Below, piece by piece: positions 6,044 through 9,487 of a DNA stretch of 9,487 bases (within the stretch, counting starts at the first letter, position 1; each line of letters starts with the position of its first letter). The notes below the pieces were generated by a model that was given only the letters and a program-made list of their open reading frames with translations, had not been told where the DNA came from and ran no database searches. The translations under genes and the position numbers were made by a program. This DNA comes from Holophagales bacterium (GTDB lineage: Bacteria > Acidobacteriota > Holophagae > Holophagales > Holophagaceae), in the NCBI GenBank assembly GCA_031281385.1, contig JAITFL010000095.1, positions 1-9,487 of the forward strand. Direction: 5' to 3'.

Positions 6044-6273
6044 CAAGCATCGGCAAAGGCGATTTCTCGCTGCTCGGTCTGCAGCGCCGCATAGCGGAGT
6101 GCCTGTAGCACGTCCTCTTTTTCGAGGTACGGGTAGTCGGCAAGTATTTCGTCAATCGTGTGGCCTTCGCCCACTTGGTTGACTATCATCCCCACCGTGA
6201 CTCGCATGTTGCGGATGCAGGCTTTGCCGCCCATCACGCTGCTGTTGCGGGTTATTCTATCCAAGCGTTCCAT
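6043..6273 (-). CDS. DUF433 antitoxin (VapB45-like)
   Basis: At 76 residues this matches the compact DUF433 family, helix-turn-helix proteins that act as antitoxins to DUF5615 PIN-like toxins and usually repress their own promoter. Visible hallmarks are GGKACIRNMRVTVGMIV (15-31), then a HTIDEILADYPYLEKEDVLQALRYAA segment (residues ~38-63) that forms the family's helical core. The ATG at 6273 lacks a Shine-Dalgarno sequence, but a strong promoter ends six bases upstream, so the mRNA is probably leaderless. The stop overlaps the toxin start. Since the toxin is broken, the antitoxin looks like an orphan; it may persist as a repressor or as protection against related toxins elsewhere in the genome. 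Confidence 0.88.
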   Translation of the reverse strand: MERLDRITRNSSVMGGKACIRNMRVTVGMIVNQVGEGHTIDEILADYPYLEKEDVLQALRYAALQTEQREIAFADA

Positions 6274-6279
6274 AGTGAA

Positions 6280-6307
6280 AGTCTAAGGGATTTTGCCCAT
6301 TTGTCAA
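6280..6307 (-). promoter_or_regulatory. Promoter for the antitoxin gene (leaderless)
   Basis: On the minus strand a perfect TTGACA (6307-6302) is followed after 16 bp by TAGACT (6285-6280, 4/6). Only six bases separate the -10 box from the ATG, so transcription would begin at or beside the start codon. The -35 box overlaps the stop codon of the 6304-6522 open stretch. Confidence 0.65.
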
Positions 6308-6522
6308 CGCTTGGCGGAACTGCCCATAATCTCTTGAAGCTGTGCCTCGTAGCTGGCTGTTGCGCGGCAGTATTGATACGGGCCGGTACCCACATTGATA
6401 TTTGTGCCGAATGGATACACGGCGAGGTCAGACTTCTCCAAGAACCCGAATGGGCTGCGAGGCGTAGCCCATATCCGCTCCCCGCTCAGGTGTAGCTGTG
6501 TCTTGAACTCTTCCGGCTTTCC
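6304..6522 (-). pseudogene. Orphan 72-codon coding-like stretch, in frame after the tldE amber stop
   Basis: Directly after the TAG of tldE and in the same frame, 72 sense codons run to a TGA at 6306-6304. The translation looks like real protein, not repeat sequence: KPEEFKTQLHLSGERIW (2-18), then PRSPFGFLEKSDLAVYPFG (21-39) and PYQYCRATASYEAQLQEIM (48-66), with G/C-rich third codon positions similar to its neighbours. No ATG with a ribosome-binding site precedes most of it; the only ATG is six codons from the end. TldE normally ends where this one ends (a LLDEMTLGGA-type tail), so the stretch is not a usual part of that protein. I do not recognise the family. It is most likely the 3' remnant of a deleted gene; a readthrough extension is a less likely alternative. 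Confidence 0.5.
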
Positions 6523-7905
6523 CTACGCACCCCCCAGCGTCATCTCATCCAGCAGCTGGGTCGCTCCCGCCCGTTGTCCGTACCAGCGCAGGTCGCTGCC
6601 TATCTCCAGTATGTTGAGCAGCAGGTCGCGCAGGTTGCCAGCAAAGGTCATGCGGTCAACGCTCTCCGCCTTTGCGCCGTTGCGTATGCGTATGCCGCTG
6701 GCTCCAACGCTCATGTCGCCGGAGACGGGGTTCACCGTGTGCAGGCCCATTAGCTCGGTAATCAAAACCCCCTCCTGCATCTGCGCCATTAGAGAATCTT
6801 GGCTCTTTTCGCCGTGCTTGGGGAACAGGTTGAAGTTTACGATGCCGGGGTTGCCGGCTGTGCTCCGCGATGCGTTTCCGCTCGGCTCCGCGCCCATTTC
6901 GGCGGCAGTCCTGAGATTGTGGAGGTACAGGCCCAATGTTCCTTCATTGATAAGCACGTTTTTTCTCGTGGCAGTCCCTTCGCCATCCCAAGGCACGGAG
7001 GCAAGGCCGTCTGGCAGTCGTCCATCGTCCGTCAGTGTCAGAACGCTTGACGCTATCTTTTGGCCAATCTTGCTTGCGAATAGGCTGCGCCCCTTCAGCA
7101 CAGACTCGGCGTCCAGCATGTCTGCTACTATGCCAAGCAGGTCAACGGTCACTTCGGGGTGCAATAGGACGTGGTATTTCCCTGCGGGCAGTTGCACTGG
7201 GTTCAGTTTTTCTTCGGCCTTTTTTGCCGCTTCGCGCCCAATGGTTTCGACATCTATGGATTCAGGGCTTCTGGCCACGCCCCAGTGCCACGCCGCTTGG
7301 CGGTCGCCCTGCCATTCAGCGGCCAATTCGATGCTGGCAGAGCAAGAACTGGCCACATTTGACGTTCTAACGCCTTTGTCGGTCAGTAGCAGCGATGCGC
7401 CAGTGCTGTCCGTCCAAGTGGCTTCGCGCACGGAGCACACCTTTGGGGAGGTGCCTCTTGCTGCTTTCTCCAGTGTGTGGGCAAGCCTGATGCGGTCTTC
7501 TGGTTTGAGCGCTTCCACGCCAGCGTCATAGCGGCTGGGAAGGTCGTCCTCGCCCTCCTGTTGCCCTTGGCGGATCCATGGGTCTTCGTCGCCTAGCGCG
7601 GATAGCTCCCACGCTTGCTCCACTAAGTCATTAAAGTTTTTGCGGCTAAGGTCTGTCGTTGTCGCGCTGCCGACGCTGATCCCATTGCCGCCCTGTCTAA
7701 GAACCCTAAAGCCTATTCCGCCGCGTTTGCTGGTTGTCAGGTCTTCCAGTGAACCATTTTGGACCTTTGCCTTTCTGGACTTTGAAACGGAGATGAATGC
7801 CTCGGCGCCGCACGCGCCAAGTGCCTTAGCATGGTTGATGCCCGCCATAGCCGCGTCTTCAAGCTCAACTGTTGCCATTGATCTGAACACTAATTCATGT
7901 TGCAT
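6523..7905 (-). CDS. pmbA: TldE/PmbA-type protein of the TldD/PmbA family
   Basis: TldD and TldE (PmbA) form a heteromeric cytosolic protease that degrades unfolded or linear peptides; known cases include microcin B17 maturation and CcdA degradation. This 460-residue protein has the family hallmarks: TDDGRLPDG (292-300), WDGEGTATRKNVLINEGTL (306-324), a GNASRS motif (343-348) and GLHTVNPVSGDMSVGASG (387-404). It lacks the HExxxH metal site that defines the catalytic TldD subunit, which makes it the TldE/PmbA type. The ATG at 7905 is chosen because AAAGGTG lies five bases upstream; the open frame reaches a TTG at 7920, which would put that site inside the gene. No tldD partner lies in the window. 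Its promoter appears to use a -35 box from the end of element C. Confidence 0.92.
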   Translation of the reverse strand: MQHELVFRSMATVELEDAAMAGINHAKALGACGAEAFISVSKSRKAKVQNGSLEDLTTSKRGGIGFRVLRQGGNGISVGSATTTDLSRKNFNDLVEQAWELSALGDEDPWIRQGQQEGEDDLPSRYDAGVEALKPEDRIRLAHTLEKAARGTSPKVCSVREATWTDSTGASLLLTDKGVRTSNVASSCSASIELAAEWQGDRQAAWHWGVARSPESIDVETIGREAAKKAEEKLNPVQLPAGKYHVLLHPEVTVDLLGIVADMLDAESVLKGRSLFASKIGQKIASSVLTLTDDGRLPDGLASVPWDGEGTATRKNVLINEGTLGLYLHNLRTAAEMGAEPSGNASRSTAGNPGIVNFNLFPKHGEKSQDSLMAQMQEGVLITELMGLHTVNPVSGDMSVGASGIRIRNGAKAESVDRMTFAGNLRDLLLNILEIGSDLRWYGQRAGATQLLDEMTLGGA

Positions 7906-7951
7906 GAACGCACCTTTCAATTTGGGCGGGAAAGCAATAGCCGCTAAATAT

Positions 7952-7981
7952 AGTATATTCCAGCACCAAGACCACTTGCAA
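7952..7981 (-). promoter_or_regulatory. Candidate promoter for tldE, -35 inside element C terminus
   Basis: On the minus strand TTGCAA (7981-7976, 4/6) and TATACT (7957-7952, 5/6) are 18 bp apart, with the start codon 46 bp beyond. The -35 box is part of the terminal repeat TTGCAAAACT read outward. The ribosome-binding site AAAGGTG follows at 7911-7917. Confidence 0.45.
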
Positions 7982-8088
7982 AACTCTTCTTGTGTTCATC
8001 GAAGCCATGCCCATGTATCCGCCCCTACATAGGTCAGTAGGCGAGGCGAGTACCCGGGGTCTGGGGGGAAGACGCCCTAGTGCAATGA

Positions 8089-8119
8089 GCGTTTGAGGCT
8101 GCAGTGCAGCCTCAAACGC
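8089..8119. other. Perfect 31-bp palindrome in element C
   Basis: GCGTTTGAGGCTGCA (8089-8103) and TGCAGCCTCAAACGC (8105-8119) are exact complements around a single G. As a hairpin this gives a 14-bp stem with an AGT loop. It has no equivalent in copies A or B. Confidence 0.85.
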
Positions 8120-8142
8120 CAGCAGCACTTGGCGGCTTAAAA

Positions 8143-8194
8143 AAGACTGCCCCGCAACAACGCATACCGATACCCCCAGATGCGGGGCAGTCTT
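8143..8194. other. Central hairpin of element C
   Basis: AAGACTGCCCCGCA (8143-8156) pairs perfectly over 14 bp with TGCGGGGCAGTCTT (8181-8194), with a 24-nt loop. It corresponds to the hairpin at 4239-4289 in element A, with compensatory differences in the stem. CTGGGGG (8061-8067) and CCCCCAG (8202-8208) can enclose it together with the 31-bp palindrome. Confidence 0.8.
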
Positions 8195-8211
8195 GAGCGG
8201 ACCCCCAGTTA

Positions 8212-8424
8212 GCATCCGGGCGGGCTCCATGAACCGGTACTATGCGAAGCAAGTTGTCGGGTCGTGAATCCGAGCACGAGAGATATGTGCCGAGCAAATA
8301 TCCCAACCGGGCGCCATTCTGCCCGATGAACCTGCCGGGCGCATGGTACAGCATCCGGGTACTCCATGACCCGGTGCTAAACGAACCAAGTTGTCGTGGT
8401 GTTCATACCGAACACGAAAGATAG
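8212..8424. repeat. Two degenerate sub-repeats in the right half of element C
   Basis: Unit 1 (about 8212-8286) and unit 2 (about 8351-8424) both follow GCATCCGGG, CTCCATGA, CAAGTTGTCG, then CGARCACGARAGATA. Unit starts are 139 bp apart; the corresponding units in element A are about 97 bp apart. Confidence 0.55.
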
Positions 8425-8477
8425 GAATGGGCTGCCGGGACACGCCGCGCACCCATTCAACCCGATGGAATTGTCAA

Positions 8478-8497
8478 GCGGCGAATGACCTCGCCGC
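8478..8497. other. Conserved small hairpin in element C
   Basis: A perfect 7-bp stem, GCGGCGA with TCGCCGC, and loop ATGACC, identical to 5621-5640 in element B. Confidence 0.6.
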
Positions 8498-8603
8498 GTC
8501 TTCAATCGGCATAATCATGGGGCGGGCGCCAGCCCGCATCAATATTGCCGCGCTTCACTTGGCTTCTTCGTTGGACGCGAGGGGTGTTCTGCAAAAAACT
8601 CCA

Positions 8604-8632
8604 TTGACTATTCCCGCAAGACAGGCTATAAA
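8604..8632 (+). promoter_or_regulatory. Promoter for the DUF1460 gene, -35 inside element C terminus
   Basis: TTGACT (8604-8609, 5/6) and TATAAA (8627-8632, 5/6) have ideal 17-bp spacing. The -35 box coincides with the outer end of the element C right terminal repeat. Only nine bases separate the -10 box from the ATG at 8642, so the transcript would have almost no leader. Confidence 0.65.
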
Positions 8633-8641
8633 CAATGCGGT

Positions 8642-9469
8642 ATGAAAAACAAATTGGGCGGATATTTTTTGCTTGCCTTACTATTGGCAGCCTGCGCCAA
8701 TGCCGATGATCGCATAGCAAAGGTGTCGGCTCGCTTCTTGGGGGCTCCGTATGTGGAGAGTCCACTGGGCGAGGGCGACAAGGCTAGTGCGCCAAGGGCA
8801 AGTAAGGGGCAGCGCTACAGGCTGGACGCTTTCGACTGCGTTTCATACATCGAGACCGTGGTTGCACTGGCCATGACAAATTCGGATGAAGATTTTAGAG
8901 CCGAGATGGACAAGATACGCTACAAGGATGGCGTGGTGTCCTTTGAGTCCCGTAACCACTTTACCAGCGTTGACTGGATACCCAACAACAGTCGCCTCTT
9001 TTTTGATGCGACAGAAAAGGTTTCCATTTGTTCGCTGCTGGGCCCGGCGAAGGTCATCACGACAAAGATAGACAGGCAAAAGTGGTTTGAAAAAATGCAC
9101 GGCGTCAAGGCGCCTATCCCCGTGGCAGAGAGCCGCCTGCCTTATGTTCCGTTAGATGCCCTGCTGGCACATAGGGAGATAGTCATAAGGGCAGTCGAAG
9201 CGCCTATGGTGGCAAACATAGTCGTCAAATACCCAAGGCCCAGTGCCAGCCTTGGCACGGATAACGACATCGCGCACATGGGCTTTTTGCTGCCAGCAAA
9301 AAATGGGCTGGTATTTCGTCATGCGTCTAAAAGGGCAGAGCGTGTCGTTGACAGGGACTTTTTCAAATACCTAGAGTCTTTGAAAAGCCGCCCCGAGATA
9401 ATCGGCGTGAATTTTTTAGGGATAAGGGAATGGCCCCAAGATGGCGGTGTGCAAGGGAAGAGCTTCTAG
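8642..9469 (+). CDS. DUF1460 lipoprotein, N-acetylmuramoyl-L-alanine amidase-like
   Basis: DUF1460 proteins adopt the NlpC/P60 cysteine-peptidase fold and are thought to cleave cell-wall peptides or act as muramoyl-L-alanine amidases. The N-terminus MKNKLGGYFLLALLLAAC is a type II signal peptide with lipobox L15-A16-A17-C18, so the mature protein should be lipid-anchored, probably facing the periplasm. The catalytic cysteine is Cys66 in FDCVSYIET, with GAPYV (35-39) before it; HFTSVDWIPNN (106-116) is the conserved family segment, and His212 in AHMGF is the likely catalytic histidine, with FRHAS (225-229) following. The length, 275 residues, is normal. No clear Shine-Dalgarno precedes the ATG (only GCGGT), consistent with the promoter lying nine bases away. 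The gene diverges from tldE across element C, and its stop is TAG at 9467-9469. Confidence 0.9.
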   Translation: MKNKLGGYFLLALLLAACANADDRIAKVSARFLGAPYVESPLGEGDKASAPRASKGQRYRLDAFDCVSYIETVVALAMTNSDEDFRAEMDKIRYKDGVVSFESRNHFTSVDWIPNNSRLFFDATEKVSICSLLGPAKVITTKIDRQKWFEKMHGVKAPIPVAESRLPYVPLDALLAHREIVIRAVEAPMVANIVVKYPRPSASLGTDNDIAHMGFLLPAKNGLVFRHASKRAERVVDRDFFKYLESLKSRPEIIGVNFLGIREWPQDGGVQGKSF

Positions 9470-9487
9470 CCCCGCGCTTATTTCTGC

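Larger units (their letters stand above)
7962..8609. repeat. Dispersed repeat element copy C (largest, ~640 bp)
   Basis: The left terminus holds TTGCAAAACT (7976-7985), identical to element B; the right terminus (8585-8609) aligns to the other right ends at about 15 of 20 positions (CTGCAAAAAACTCCATTGAC) and also to the inverted left end of B (ACGCGAGGG then GTTTTGCAA-like). Left module from ATCGAAGCCAT (7998), CTGGGGGG at 8061-8068; right module GACCCCCAGTTAGCATCCGG at 8200-8219. The centre is enlarged by a perfect 31-bp palindrome and a 14-bp hairpin, and two sub-repeats follow. It occupies the divergent intergenic region between tldE and the DUF1460 gene. The outer left limit is approximate. 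Confidence 0.7.

Noticed and set aside
6395..7531. Long open frame of 378 codons on the plus strand opposite tldE
   Set aside because: The minus strand encodes a full TldE/PmbA protein with family motifs; the plus-strand product is serine-, proline- and arginine-rich with no recognisable domain, as expected for an antisense shadow.

Overview
The window looks like a chromosomal segment of a Gram-negative bacterium of moderate GC content. It mixes core genes (release factors RF3 and RF2, a phosphatidate-forming acyltransferase, a TldE/PmbA-type protein, a DUF1460 cell-wall amidase) with a secreted GH29 alpha-L-fucosidase. Lipoprotein and Sec signals, the fucosidase and repeat-rich intergenic DNA would fit a host- or polysaccharide-associated member of the PVC superphylum (Verrucomicrobiota, Lentisphaerota), but no marker here proves the lineage and I hold that guess loosely.

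Layout. Positions 1-888 hold the 3' end of prfC, followed by a 100-residue gene of unknown function with its own promoter (955-1257). A bidirectional terminator hairpin separates this from the convergent prfB (1348-2448, minus). Still on the minus strand come a GH29 fucosidase (2675-4048), a plsC-type acyltransferase (4529-5299), the remains of a DUF433/DUF5615 toxin-antitoxin pair (antitoxin intact at 6043-6273, toxin reduced to its first ~20 residues), an orphan 72-codon open stretch (6304-6522) and a tldE/pmbA gene (6523-7905). A DUF1460 lipoprotein gene (8642-9469) runs divergently on the plus strand.

The most notable content is intergenic. Three large gaps (about 4095-4537, 5362-5719 and 7962-8609) hold copies of one dispersed repeat family, called A, B and C here. 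Each copy has imperfect terminal inverted repeats (outward consensus near TTGCAAGAAGCTCAATTGTC), a conserved left module (GGGCAGTAGGCGAGGCGAG then CTGGGGGG), a variable centre, and a right module (GACCCCCAGTTAGCATCCGG) invariant in all three. The left CTGGGGG can pair with the right CCCCCAG to close a stem around a central hairpin. In copies A and C that hairpin differs in sequence but keeps its pairing through compensatory changes. All three copies have the same orientation, with the left end about 45-75 bp upstream of a minus-strand start codon, and copy C appears to supply -35 boxes to the genes on both sides. I cannot match the family to a named element; it is MITE-like in form but structured enough to act as RNA or single-stranded DNA.

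Other non-coding structure includes arrays of the short palindromic unit AATTGACAATT, a nested hairpin at 5856-5917, a perfect 31-bp palindrome inside copy C, and three promoters whose -10 box lies only 6-20 bp from the start codon, implying leaderless or very short-leader mRNAs.
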